DNA of 64,000 nt from Rana temporaria (lineage: Eukaryota; Chordata; Amphibia; Anura; Ranidae): assembly GCF_905171775.1 (NCBI RefSeq), contig NC_053494.1, positions 157,224,456 to 157,288,455 on the forward strand, in the 5' to 3' direction. Below the pieces are notes generated by a model. That model did no database searches. It had not been told where the DNA came from and saw nothing but the letters and a program-made list of their open reading frames with translations. Shown here piece by piece: positions 1 through 11,059 of this stretch. The position numbers and the translations under genes are program-made. Every line of letters begins with the position of its first letter. Positions within the stretch are counted from its first letter, which is position 1.

Positions 1-521
1 GCTACTGCACCAGATTTTGCATTCTTCAGCATTCTAAGATTGTCTTTGGCCAGCTTTAGAATACAAACTTTTTGATGAAAACCTCTGATGTGTATTCCAT
101 ATGTACTAGCACAATGCACACTATTCATCCCTATTTTTCAAAACTATGGAAATGTATACTTTAAGTTACTAAAGAAAATGACAGCACTTTCCTTTTTCCA
201 ACAATTTACCTCATGTGTTTTTCATGATTTCCTGTTTACTCTTACTCAGATTCAGTAATCAGCAGAGACTTTTTTAGTGCTTTATGCAGCATCACCATTC
301 AGGAAACCAGCAATATATCTGCGGGTTGTTCAGAAAATGCAGAGGGGTTCGTTTTGGAGCCAGAAAAGGCAGAAGTCAATATTTCCAAGTAGCTTAATCA
401 GAGAGCCAGAAAAAACATCTTAGATTCATTTTAAATTAAGGCTGATTGATGAAATAAGAAGCATAGAAACCCAAAGGAAAAATCAAGCTGTTCCCTATGA
501 CAACCATAGAACATATTTCAA
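1..521. other. Unassigned, low-repeat sequence
   Basis: AT-rich, apparently single-copy sequence. I see no inverted-repeat ends, tandem repeat or convincing exon. It ends where a TTAA-flanked element begins. Confidence 0.5.
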
Positions 522-720
522 TTAACCACTTCAGCCCCGGAGGATTTGGCTGCCAAATGACCGGGCCACTTTTTGCGATTTGGCTCCCAAACAAAATTGA
601 CGTCCTTTTTTCCCCCCACAAATAGAGCTTTCTTTTGGGGGTATTTGATCACCTCTGCAAATTTTTTTTTTTTTGCGCTATAAACAAAAGTAGAGCAACT
701 ATTTTGAAAAAAAAAGCTAT

Positions 721-1444
721 GGGCCAGATTCAGGTAGAATCGCCTTACTCTGCGGCGGCGTAACGTATTACATTTACGTTACACCGCCGCAAGTTTTACG
801 GGCAAGTGCTTGATTCACAAAGCACTTGCCTGTAAAGTTGCGGCGGCGTAGCATAAATCCGCCCGGCGCAAGCCCGCCTAATTCAAATGGGGCGTGTACC
901 ATTTAAATTAGGCGCGTTCCCGCGCCGAACGTACTGCGCATGCTCCGTCCCTAAAATTTCCTGACGTGCATTGCACTAAATGACGTCGCAAGGACGTCAT
1001 TGGTTTCGACGTTAACGTAAATGGCATAGAGCGCCATTCCCGGACGACTTACGCAAACAACGTTAAATTTCAAATTTCGATGCGGGAACGACGGCCATAC
1101 TTAACATTGGCTAGACCACCTAGAGGGCAGCTTTATGTTTACGCCGCATATCTCTACGGAAACGGCGTACATTTACAGGGACGGGCAAATCGTACGTTCG
1201 TGAATCGGCGTAACTAGTCATTTGCATATTCTACGCTGACCGCAATGGAATCGCCACCTAGCGGCCGGCCTAGAATTCCAGCCTAAGATCCGACGGTGTA
1301 AGTCACTTACACCTGTCGGATCTTAGGGAGATCTATGCGTAACCTGATTCTATGAATCAGGCGCATAGATACGACCTTCGTATCTCAGAGAAACGACGGC
1401 GTATCAGGAGATACGCCGTCGTATCTCTTTTATGAATCTGGCCC
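721..1444. mobile_element. PIF/Harbinger-like MITE with GGGCCAGATTCA ends
   Basis: Terminal inverted repeats are GGGCCAGATTCA at the left and TGAATCTGGCCC at the right. The interior is rich in palindromes and CpG (GCGGCGGCGTA, TACGCCGTCGTATCTC). It is flanked by TAT on both sides. A related copy at 55559-56268 has a clean TTA duplication, which is the basis for the Harbinger-like label. No coding capacity. It sits between two near-identical stretches of host element sequence. Confidence 0.75.
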
Positions 1445-1701
1445 TATATTTTTTGAGATTTTTTTTTTGCGCTATAAACAAAAATAGAGCAACTATTTTG
1501 AAAAAAAAAGCTATATTTTATAATAAATATCCCCCAAAAATATATATATAAAAAAAAACGTTTTTTTTCTTCAGTTTAGGCCAATATGTATTCTTCTACA
1601 TATTTTTGGTAAAATAAATCACTATAAGCGCTTATTGATTGGTTTGTGCAAAAGTTAGATCGTCTACAAAATAGGGGATAGTTTTATGGCATTTTTATTA
1701 A

Positions 1702-2845
1702 TGTAGCACAACCCCCGGAGGAGCTGCTGGATTGTTTTGGGCTACATGTTACCTCTATATCCTCGCGTCTAGGGTATCAGATGAGAGTTGAGAAAAAGTT
1801 CAATGTCCACACTTTTTTTTGTTTAATCTCTTCTTTATTAACATATAACATTTAACATGCCTTGACACTTAAAAGGCAGCCCGATACTACCTGTCCACAC
1901 TTATACTTCTTTTTCTTTGATTTATTTGCTGAACTTGGTAAAAGAATAAAAAAAATAGTTGAAGAGGTAATAGGTAAAAGGTTCAGGTTTACAACTTCTG
2001 TCCGGAAACACTCCTGCTTCCAGCAACACAGCCCTCGTCGCCACTCTAGCCAGAGTGGGTATTGCGCACCCGGATAGGCCTCTCTCACTAGCCTAGCAGC
2101 CGAGGTGGCGCACGGAAATTTTGGTAAAGTCTCTGCCACAGACCTTCTCAAAATGGAGATATGTTCGGTCCAAAATCCTCTGAACACAGGATTCAGCACC
2201 CAGATCTCTCCTGATCAACTTATTGTAAACTTAGAACTGACAGGCGACCATCATTCAGCCTTTCAGCAATGGTGCGTCCTTCGATGAAGTTCAAGGCCTC
2301 TCCTGAGATACCAGCCTCGTGCTCGGTGCTCTCCAAGATAGGTTCTTCATCGAGTGGCTTCCTCCCTCCAGGACGGACAGCACAGGACCACTCTGCAAAC
2401 ATAGACCCAGTCTGACTACCGGGCCTACTTAGTAGTTCACAACTCCGGACCAATGTAGTCCCAGAGCCAGGAACACTTGAACACGCACCCCCGGCCAGGA
2501 GGGCCACACACAGGGGGGGTGGTGGGACGACAGACCCAGGATCGACGACCCTAGACCAATGGCGTCTGTCCCTTAAGTACTCTTCACCAGCATGCACAGT
2601 GGGACGATCAACTCCCACGGATTGGCTGCAGGGGGGAACACTCAAAACACCTTGACCTGACTGCTGCCACCCTTGGCCTGGGGTGGTAAATGCACCCCAG
2701 ACAACACAAGTGGTCACTCACAGTACAGCCATGGCTGGAACAGAGGGCCAAATTTAGTGAAATATCATACAGTCTGAGTCAACTAACTCTAAGACTACCC
2801 TCTAAATTTAAAGCAGCACCGGCTAAAAAGTAGCAGGCCGCTACA
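1702..2845 (-). mobile_element. Solo LTR, minus orientation, inside family A element
   Basis: On the minus strand it starts TGTAGCGGCCTGC and ends GGGGTTGTGCTACA, with TG...CA termini. The hexamer ATTAAT occurs at both junctions (1697-1702 and 2845-2850), overlapping the termini and giving a 4-6 bp target duplication. A poly(A) signal AATAAA on the minus strand lies at 1834-1839. No internal retroviral or Gypsy coding region adjoins it, so it is a recombined solo LTR. The 165-codon frame inside it is not credible as a gene. Gypsy-type is a guess from general appearance. Confidence 0.7.
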
Positions 2846-3482
2846 TTAATAAAAAAAATGTTTCTAGTAATGGTGGCGATCAGTGATTTTTATTGTGACT
2901 GCGACATTATGGCGAACACATCGGACACTTTGGACATTATTTTAGGACCATTCACAATTATACAGCGATCGGTGCTATAAAAATGCACCGATTACTGTAT
3001 AAATGTGAATGGCAGGGAAGGGGTTGACCACTAGGGGGCTAGGAAGAGGTTAAGTGTGTCCTAAGGAGTAATTCTAACATTGTGGGGGCTGGGCTTACTG
3101 TGGGATGACACTGATTGCTGCTCCCGATGAGAGGGACCAGACGATCAATGTCCTGTCAATAGGCAGAACAGGGAGATGCTTTGTTTACACAGGCATCCCC
3201 CCCCTGTTTTGAAGCTTTGTGACATGATTGCGGGACACCAGCGGACATCGAGCTCACGGGTCCCGCCGGCGCGGTCACGGAGCTCGCGGCAGGGGCACGC
3301 CCGTACAGCGCGAAATTCAAAGTGACGTAAATATACGTTACTTTGCGCAGCCGTGCCATTCTGACAAAGTAAAAGTACAAGCGGTGGGCGGCAAGTGGTT
3401 AAAGGACAAAAACGGAAAAGCTGCTACAGTCACCATTTCCATAAATCAGATCTGCAGTACTTAAATACGACAAATTTTAAAT

Positions 3483-4013
3483 TTAAAGCGGAGGTTCACC
3501 CAAAAATCCACTTTTTCACATTAGCTCCAGCATACTGCTAACATCTGCAGTATGCTGTTTTTTTTTTTTTAATTATCGTTATATGAGCCCTTGTTTACCG
3601 GCTCCGAGCGGGGAATCCTGCGGGGAATGGGCGTTTCTAAGCGAGGAGGAGTTGATTGACAGCTGCTAAGGCACGTTACCCCTTCCGAAAATACACAAAG
3701 TCACACTCGGGCGTTTACGGCGCCTGCGCCTGCCGTGTAGAGCTGACTGCGCAGGTGCCGTAAACACCCGAGTGTGACTTCGGGTATTTTCGGAAGGCAT
3801 GACGCGCTTTAGCAGCCCGTCAATCAACTCCTCTTTGCTTAGGAACGCCTCTACCCGGAAGTAATCCCCTGCTCGGAGCCGGATAACAACGGCTCGTATA
3901 ACGATAAGTACAACAAAAAAAAAAAAGAAACGGCATACTGCAGATGTTAGCAGTATGCTGAAGGCATATAGCTAATGTCAGAATGTTTATTTTTGGGTGA
4001 ACCCCCGCTTTAA
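3483..4013. mobile_element. TTAA-flanked fold-back MITE (family B)
   Basis: A long inverted repeat: left arm TTAAAGCGGAGGTTCACCC, right arm GGGTGAACCCCCGCTTTAA. The arms continue inward, with AGCATACTGCTAACATCTGC matched by GCAGATGTTAGCAGTATGCT, and meet at a GC-rich centre near 3730. TTAA sits at 3483-3486 and 4010-4013. Related copies lie at 38128-38643 and 59640-60166. Non-coding; Kolobok-like by target site. Confidence 0.8.
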
Positions 4014-4754
4014 AGTGTATCTAAAGCCTTTTTTTTAGTTGCTGGCTCTGTTGGGGAGGTTTTGTACTTCCTGTTCCAAAAACAATGCTATGTGAGGAAA
4101 TCTCCAACAAGGACACAGGAATAAAAACACTTTTTTTTAAAGCAGAGTGAGGCTAGAACCTGTGACAGGTCGACTTTATAGCTCTCAACATGTAAATAAT
4201 CTGTGTGTGATCTAGGATTTTGCAGCATTTGGTCTAAGCTCCAAGGATTTGTTATTTCAGTGATTTGACTTCTTGTTTGGCCTTGGATAGCGATCAAGGT
4301 TATAGAGAAAGAAATGACAGGACACTCCAACCCAGTTCTCTGACAGAGATACAATACGTTCTCTCTTAAGCCAGGAATGAGCATGTAAAACCTCCGTGAC
4401 CTTCCATGCTGGTAGAACACAATGAAAACATGATGTCAAAAGAAGCCTATTTCCTCTTCTCTAAGCTCCCCAAATACAACTATGTGACAAAGCATTGCAG
4501 CTGCAGCCCAAATCTTTAATACTACAACAGAATTCTTTTCCACCTTAACAAGCACATTGTCACATTTCTTATTGATCTACTTTTGAAAGAAGATTGGGTT
4601 TCAAAGACATCCAAACATAAAGGGAATCTGCAGAGTACGATTACAAATAAGTGTTTGAAATAAGACCATCTTGCTCATCTGTTTCTGATATGCAGTACTC
4701 AAGGTACTCAAGGTTACTACTAGATTTGAAAAACGGATGTATATACTATTAAGC
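4014..4754. other. Unassigned sequence
   Basis: About 740 bases without recognisable inverted-repeat ends, tandem repeats or a credible exon. Two overlapping minus-strand frames (4088-4439) have no recognisable motif. Confidence 0.4.
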
Positions 4755-5225
4755 CCTGTACACATGGCCGGGATTCCCGGCGGTATTTTTTATTAATACT
4801 ATTGTCCATGCGATTTATCAGCCACCCAATTAGAGGATCTGCACTCTCCCAGTGACTTTTTTTTTCTATGATATTTAGGGATGTGGGTGAGCTGATTTCC
4901 TATAGTCATACAGGGGAAACACCATTCTCTAAATTCCCGGCGGGATAAAGTCCGCCGGGAATCCCGACGGGAAAACCGAGAACCTGCTCGGTAAGTTTCC
5001 CCGTGTACACACAGCCGGGTTTCCCGTCGGTAACACTGCGGGGGGAGCTTTGGCCAGGAATCCCAGCCGTGTGTATGCTCCCTCGCAGTGTTTTCCTATA
5101 GGAAAACTGCCGGGTTAAAAAACGGCGGGAATCTCGGCCGGAAAATAAAGAGCAGGTTCTCTATTTTCCTGCCGGCAGTTTTTTATGTCGGGAAAGCTGG
5201 GAGGAAGCATATACAGCAGGTGAAA
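4755..5225. mobile_element. MITE fragment with CCCGGC/GCCGGG repeats
   Basis: Starts with GCCCTGTACACATGGCCGGG. Several internal CGGGATTCCC-type palindromes and GTGTACACAC/GTGTGTATG pairs recur, as in the 'TACACACGAT' MITE families elsewhere in the window (9212-9593, 41730-42134). The right end appears truncated against the next element. Confidence 0.5.
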
Positions 5226-5239
5226 AAAGAGGGGTTTAG

Positions 5240-5925
5240 AACTGCGCCATAGCACCCGGACTCAGTATGATCTAAAAGTCCATATAAAAGAATATCTTAA
5301 CCCTCAATGGGGGCTATATTGATACACAAAACAAGTCTATATTCCTTCCAACATAAGCAGGGTCCTGCCGTACACGAGATAATCCAGTCACCAACGTGAT
5401 TCCACAGCACACTTCTTGTAGTGAGAGCCCATCACCACTAATGTTAAGCAGCTTACCAGATGGATAATCATAGACAACATTCGACTGTAACCCAGCCGCG
5501 GTCTTTGGGGAGAGATCTCACTCCCTGGATCAGAACCAGCACTTGGCTCCCGCAGGCGTGACGGAAACACCACCGCTCGATCACATATAAAGAATGGCAG
5601 ACATAGTGTAATTCCGCAAGGATAATTGATTTATTTAAAAAGGTAATAGAAAATTACTCACATATTTCAAAAGTAAAACGAGCGTTTAAAATCTTGTTGC
5701 CGGCCGGCAAACACACAGAGCAGAGCCCTTCCTCCTAACGTGATGACGTCACCGCACGTCCTCCCAGACGCGTTTCGTCATTGGACGTTGTCATCCCATT
5801 GTCATCCCATTGACAACGTCCAATGACATCATAGACAACATTCGACTGTAACCCAGCCGCGGCCTTTGGGGAGAGATCTCACTCGCTGGATCAGAACCAG
5901 CACTTGGCTCCCGCAGGCGTGCCAT
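5240..5925 (-). mobile_element. Tandem 361-bp unit with hammerhead-like motif (Penelope-like/retrozyme relic)
   Basis: The stretch beginning CATAGACAACATTCGACTG at 5469 recurs at 5830, exactly 361 bases later, and matches closely for about 96 bases before the second copy is cut off at 5925. The end of the first unit holds a hammerhead-like motif on the minus strand. Partial tandem units with a hammerhead ribozyme are known from Penelope-like retroelements and animal retrozymes. No reverse transcriptase or GIY-YIG coding sequence is present here, so the class is inferred. Confidence 0.5.
5766..5833 (-). ncRNA. Degenerate hammerhead-ribozyme-like motif
   Basis: On the minus strand a perfect 17-bp stem (GTCATTGGACGTTGTCA with its complement) closes a 17-nt loop and is followed at once by GAAACGCGTC. 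That matches the 3' half of a type I hammerhead: stem II, GAA, the minimal ACGCGU stem III, then C17. The 5' core expected as CUGAUGA reads CTATGAT and no stem I is evident, so the copy is probably inactive. Confidence 0.45.
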
Positions 5926-6232
5926 TCCGGTGTTGTTTTTCCTGACGAGATTCTTGGCAAGAATCTCTTGCCGGCTGAGTGTATAGACACTCCATTCAAA
6001 AGAACCGCCGTTCTTTTGAATTGAACGAACGCGGTGATGTCATCGACTACGACGAGCATGCGCTCATCACATTCGATGCCGTCGCGGCCATCTTTCAACA
6101 CCCTACCTTTGCCTAGGAAGCTACCGCGCATGCGTCAAAGTAATTTCGAGCATGCGCGGGTTTCCACGGCAACAGGTAACACACTCTCGGGTTTCTTGGC
6201 AGGAAAACACTGCCGAGAATCATGACGAGACT
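5926..6232 (+). mobile_element. MITE fragment (family shared with 10090-10586)
   Basis: Contains GATTCTTGGCAAGAATC, GAACCGCCGTTC, GACGAGCATGCGCTCATCA and CATGCGTCAAAGT in the same order as the reverse complement of 10090-10586. The two are diverged copies of one non-coding element in opposite orientation. The left end was lost at the junction with the tandem 361-bp unit. Confidence 0.6.
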
Positions 6233-6569
6233 CAATTCTGAGTATCTTCTTTATACCTTCTGTCTCGTCTATTTTATGATCATTTTTCATGTATCACTAA
6301 GTATACTTCTAACTGTCTTCCATAATTCCTTCCATATTATTTGGATAATGATAATCACTTTTTTTAATATATATATATACAAAGGTGCCAACAATCCATT
6401 GAAAATATAATCAAATTTAATATGCCACAAAATAAATATCAGATTCACCGATTTCATAACTTCATAATGTTATATGGCAGATTAATGCACCCTAACAACA
6501 CCAACGTTGTTCTCCCCAAAAAATAAATAAAATTAAAAAATTAAAAAGAAGGGCCTCTTATCCCCATAT
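6233..6569. other. AT-rich unassigned sequence
   Basis: Low-complexity AT-rich DNA ending in A-rich and C/T-rich tracts around 6530-6605. No gene or element end recognised. Confidence 0.4.
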
Positions 6570-6735
6570 TTGTATTCCCCCCCCCTCCTCTCCCCCTCTC
6601 CCTCCATACAGAGGACCACGAGTATGCAACAACTTCTGGAGAGCGGATCACCTCCACCTGCTAATCAACTTTCCAAAAGTGGTTTCCCTTTAGCCGAACA
6701 TATACATTTCCCCCAGTGTGACCATGTTGTAATAT

Positions 6736-7831
6736 ACAGTAAAACCTTGGTTTGCAAGCATAATTTGTTCCAGAAACATGCTTGTAATCCAAAGCACTTG
6801 TATATCAAAGCATTTTCTTTACATGGTATAACAGAGAAGAGAGGAACCTCTAAGTGTAGCAATAAGTTGCTAAATGTTGTACCTTCATTAAATGTAAACA
6901 TATTAGGGCTGTTACTGATCAAAATTTTTCTGTTCGATTAATCGTTTTTTTTTTAATCGATTTTTCGACTAATTTCGATTAATTATAACACACATACAGA
7001 TCCAACTACTTTTAGCTGATCTCCATGCAGGCTGATTCCCAGTGCAGCTACCAACCACTGGAAAAATGGATAGCAGGATACAAAAAACACACAAAGGCAG
7101 CGCTCGATGGGAATAGCATTAAAACTTTTATAGTCTTCAAGTAGGTAACAAAATAAATATTGCACTGGAGATAAAATCGATGTAGCTACATAAACTGTAA
7201 AAATGGTGCGAGTAATACCAAACGGTACCAAAAGCAGTTATAAAAACATGTAGCCAAGTATGATACTGGTATAAAAATGTGTACAGCGACACCACTGCTG
7301 AATCCAGATGAGGAGAGGTTAACATCAGTCCGTCGGCATGTAGATGTCCCATGAAGGGAACTATCACAACTCCCAGTGGATGGTTGTAGAATCCCAGGTT
7401 GATAGGGGAAGTGATAGAGGGAAGTGTAACAGCCCTTGCGTGTGGCAGATAGTAAGGTTCCGCCGATATGAAGGCACAGCAAAGGAGCCCTTAGGATGGA
7501 CATGGCAAGCCCCGCCGATGTCCGTGACATTACTGGATCTCCGACGGAACTCCCTTAAGGCCCAGAAGCCGGCGGAGAGGTGAGTACCAATCAAAAGAAT
7601 TTTTATTCGATCAAAAAGATTTTGATCGATTAAAAAAATTAAAGATTAATCGATTAATTAAAAGTTAATTTTCACAGCCCTAAAACATATTGCTACACTT
7701 TTTATACTTTTTTTATACTCAGTTGTGACATGACGCTACTCTTATATCAAGACATCGCTTGTCTATCAAGGCAAAATGTATTAAAACATTTTGCTTGTCT
7801 TGCAAAACGCTCTCAAACCAAGGTTTTACTT
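6736..7831. mobile_element. TA-flanked MITE (Tc1/mariner-type target) with nested hAT
   Basis: Left end CAGTAAAACCTTGGTTTG, right end CAAACCAAGGTTTTACT, with TA at 6734-6735 and 7832-7833. The left arm (AAGCACTTGTATATCAAAGC) pairs with the right arm (TTATATCAAGACATCGCTTG). It split an L1 relic and was itself hit by a hAT MITE. Confidence 0.75.
6904..7682. mobile_element. hAT MITE with perfect 8-bp target duplication
   Basis: Ends TAGGGCTGTTACTGATC and TTTTCACAGCCCTA. The 8-bp duplication AAACATAT is exact (6896-6903 and 7683-7690), diagnostic of hAT insertion. Next to the ends lie ATCGATTAAT-rich inverted tracts. The centre (about 7010-7590) has no recognised gene. Confidence 0.85.
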
Positions 7832-8330
7832 TATTGTTTTCTTCTGTCCTGTGAGGTGTGCACTAGGTCCTCCATTGCATTAATATTCCTAACCATATTA
7901 AGCCACATAGCGATAGTGGCAGCATTAACCAGATGGCACAAAACCGATTTCCTATATGTCTGTGGTGGTATTTGTGAGCAGTGTAACAGAAGGAAAGCAG
8001 GATCTTCCGGTATTGGGCGGTCGGTACATTTTTGTGCGATCTTCTGTACCTCAGAATATTAGGGCAAAGCCAGAAGATATGTAATAAGGTACCCTTTTCC
8101 TCTTGGCATCGCCAGAAACACTGCTGTTTCTGGGAAACTCTTGCAAAGCACTGACGGTGTATGTTACCATTGCGTCAGTAGTTTGTAGTTTATCTCCTGG
8201 ATATTTGTACAGATAGATGAACTCAACGAGAAAAAAGTGCTATTATGACGTTGGACAGTTGTAAATGTCCTGTTCAGGTCTCTTTCCCATTTATTAAGAT
8301 TCGGTAGCAGAAAGTCCAATGATAATAATC

Positions 8331-9102
8331 ACTTTTACCATTAGAATGGCTGGACATTGTAATTTTTTATATTGCAAGCACATTTCTGTGCAATAAAAAA
8401 ATAAAACAAATATAACATGTAGTGCTACGAAGTGAACAATAATGTGCAAACCCTATGCAAGTCAATAAATAAAATATAATTAAACCAAGTGAAAATAAAA
8501 TGAAATGAATGATCAATTGATACATAAAATAAATCTAGCGACATATATGTGTATAAACCAATATACAGTACAATATAATTCATGTGATTTTTCAAATAAA
8601 GTTCATTACCGTAATTAAAGTTCATATAATAAACTTTAATGCCAAAAGTGCTCAGGCGTGGACCGTGGTGTCTTCTTATGTTAACAGAAGTGTACACTTC
8701 AATGCTTCAGTTACAAAAACCCATAAGACAGAAACTCAACAGATTGAAATGCACTAAATCGGCATTCAAGGTACCGGTATTTGTCACCTCCAGATAAGAA
8801 GCCAATATTTTCAGGTTGCTTTATTTTTTATTTGGTTTAATTGTATTTTATTTTATTTATTGATTGATTTGCATAGGTTTTGCACTTTGTTCATTTGGTA
8901 GCACTGCATTTTATATTTGTTTTCTTTTATTGGGGATAATTCTGGAAGTACTGTATATTGCAACTACTGTGTAATTTTTTATCCTTAAAGCACGGAGTAA
9001 GGGAGATAATATTGTTTCTGTTTTTATTAAAAAAATACTTTCAATAATTTGCAATTATACTTGCAATCATTTTCTTTTCTTCACCACCCACCCATAGCTA
9101 AT
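8331..9102. other. AT-rich unassigned sequence
   Basis: Strongly AT-rich, with TTTTATTTTATTTATTGATTG-like tracts near 8820-8870. It may be an old retroelement tail but has no diagnostic end. No gene seen. Confidence 0.4.
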
Positions 9103-9211
9103 CACATGCAGCGCTACACCCCCTGGTTTTAACTGGGTTTTCCCCCAAACAGCACAAATACCACCAGCCACCCAAGTAAAAGTCCATACACTCCTGCTCC
9201 AATGAACAGTC

Positions 9212-9593
9212 TAATGCCGCGTACACACGATTGGAATTTCCGACAAGAAAAGTTTGATGTGGAAATTCCGACCGTGTGTAGGCCCCATCGGACTTTTTCT
9301 GTCGGAATTTCCGACAGCAAAAATTTGAGAGCTGGTTCTCAAATTTTCAGACGGGAAGAGTTCTTGTCGCATATTCCGGCGCGCAAAAAACCTGCATGCT
9401 CGGAATCAATTTAACGTATACTCGGAATCATTGAACTTCATTTTTCTTGGCTCGTGGTAGTGTTGTACGTCACCACATTCTTGACGGTCAGAATATTGTG
9501 TGACCGTGTGTATGCAACACAAGTTTGAGCCAAAAGTCAGAAAAAAGCCACGGTTTTCTTGTCGGAATTTCAGATCGTGTGTATGCGGCATTA
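9212..9593. mobile_element. MITE with TGCCGCGTACACACGAT ends
   Basis: Left end TAATGCCGCGTACACACGAT; right end ATCGTGTGTATGCGGCATTA, an almost perfect 20-bp inverted repeat. GGAATTTCCGACA-type palindromes occur inside. A relative lies at 53051-53419. Inserted in a solo LTR. Confidence 0.75.
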
Positions 9594-10089
9594 GGGTTGT
9601 CTTTTTGTAGTTTATTGCTGGAATAACTTGTAATTGGAGAGGGGTTGGGGCATGGAATAGTCCAAAAAAGAAAAACGCTCAGCAGTAGCCAGTAATCAGA
9701 GGTCAGTCTTCTAGCAGTAGTGGGATTGGTTGATAGTGAACAGTCTAAGGTCCCACTTCTATAGACCATGGGGCAAGAATTTCTCCATCTGGTTAACCTG
9801 TATGCAACATTCTGTACTCAGTGCAGTATCCAGCACTCAGCCTCAGGGATCCACCAAGTTATTACTTACAAGTCCCTAGGACAGCTGCCTCCTTCCAACT
9901 TTTTCAGGACACAATCCAGCAATTGAGATGGTGCTTCTCAGGATCGGATCCTTTTGTAGAGTAGTTCAGCAGTCATCTCTGAGCTAAGTCCCTTTGCATC
10001 TTTGATTCTGGAACCTCTAAAGCCTCCTTGAACAGTTGTTGAGCCCATGTGCTGCCTAGCAGCAGCAGACTCTGCACCTCTGGTACCCT

Positions 10090-10586
10090 CCTGGGAAGAA
10101 GGAAAACTTTCTTGGCAAGAACCAGCAAGAAAACTGCTGGCAGAGCTTTCTTGCCGAGTAAACCGAGGCTTTCATGCTTCTCCACGGGAAATCTGTCCAG
10201 AATCTCGACGAGAAAAATAGAGATCCTGCTCTCTATTTTCCCGTTGGAATTCTTGTTGGCCTGTTTCCCAACGAGAAACCCAAGAGTGTGCATACTTACC
10301 TGTCGCCGTGGAAACCCGTGCATGCTCGAAATGACTTTGACGCATGCACGGTAGCTTCCACGGCATAGGGAGGGTGAAACAAGATGGCGCAGACGGCATC
10401 AAATATGATGAGCGCATGCTCGTCGTACGCAATGACGTCACCGGGTTCTTGCCTTTAAAAAGAACCGCGGTTCTTTTAAAAAAGGACTGTGTGTACACTC
10501 GGGTGGCAAGTGATTCTTGCCAAGAATCTTGTCAGGAAAAACGTTTTTTTTCCAGACGAGATTCTGGCCCGTGTGTAAGAGGCCAC
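10090..10586 (-). mobile_element. MITE copy (same family as 5926-6232)
   Basis: Carries the reverse complement of the 5926-6232 blocks, including GCATGCTCGTCGTACGC, GAACCGCGGTTC and GATTCTTGCCAAGAATC. The right end GAGATTCTGGCCCGTGTGTA is a typical MITE terminus; the left boundary is approximate. Inserted in a solo LTR. Confidence 0.6.
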
Positions 10587-10821
10587 AGACTATTTATCCA
10601 CACTCCGGCCAACTTCTGGAAACTTCCCCCTCCAGGTATTGGTCAGAACCTGATAAATATTCAGGCTGGGCGAATTGAATCTCCTGCCCTATGGTCTGGA
10701 AACTTCTTCCAAAGGCAGGGGGAATTAAACTCCCAGCCTATGAGACCCTGAACAGGCCAGACCAAAGAGTTACCATTCCTTTCATTGCAAGCCAAAAGCT
10801 AAATTTAGAGGGTGCTATACA

Positions 10822-11059
10822 CACATCAAGGAAGAAGCCCCCAAATTCTTACTTGAAACAATAGGGTCACATGACAAGCCATGTTTGAGCCTTCATTCTT
10901 CTCCTTTGCAGAGTAGAAGAGTAATTATTTTAGTGCTCCTCATTGCTCATGTGAATTGTCTATTGGCTGCGGGACCAAGTTCAAGGGGGAGCAGCATAGA
11001 GTCATGTGACCAGGAATTCAAATAAGTACGTTCAGAATTTAGAGGCATTTATTTATTTA
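10822..11059. other. Short unassigned spacer
   Basis: No recognisable element ends or exon between the solo LTR and the next MITE. Confidence 0.4.

Larger units (their letters stand above)
522..3402 (+). mobile_element. TTAA-flanked DNA transposon (family A), nested copy
   Basis: Begins TTAACCACTTCAGCCCCGG and ends GGCAAGTGGTTAA. TTAA at 522-525 and 3399-3402 fits a 4-bp target duplication of piggyBac or Kolobok type. Its interior carries the hallmark GGCTCCCAAACAAAATTG and GCGCTATAAACAAAA blocks seen in at least five other copies here. A MITE (721-1444) and a solo LTR (1702-2845) later inserted into it. It has no transposase frame, so it is non-autonomous. The superfamily is inferred from the target site only. 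Confidence 0.75.
6570..8330 (-). pseudogene. L1/Tx1-type LINE ORF2 C-terminal relic
   Basis: Minus-strand translation of 7834-8330 gives fragments typical of the C-terminal end of L1/Tx1 ORF2: INYKLLTQW, then CFWRCQEEKGTLLHIFWLCP with its Cys-rich knuckle, then DRPIPEDPAFLLLHC and HLVNAATIAMW. These lie in different frames, so the copy is broken by frameshifts. The match continues in 6570-6735 (YYNMVTLGEMYMF) after a MITE (6736-7831) that split the relic. The upstream reverse transcriptase and endonuclease domains are absent. The family call is from remembered motif order, without a search. Confidence 0.65.
9108..10821 (-). mobile_element. Solo LTR, minus orientation, with two nested MITEs
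   Basis: The minus-strand start TGTATAGCACCCTCTAAATTT resembles the starts of the LTRs at 1702-2845 and 13512. The other end reads GGGGTGTAGCGCTGC. The pentamer CACAT flanks both sides (9103-9107 and 10822-10826). AATAAA on the minus strand is at 9611-9616 and a GATAAATAG TATA-like site lies near 10590. Removing the MITEs at 9212-9593 and 10090-10586 leaves about 0.83 kb, a normal LTR length. Confidence 0.6.

Noticed and set aside
2220..2717. 165-codon minus-strand frame
   Set aside because: Lies wholly inside a solo LTR, has no recognisable domain, and composition explains it.
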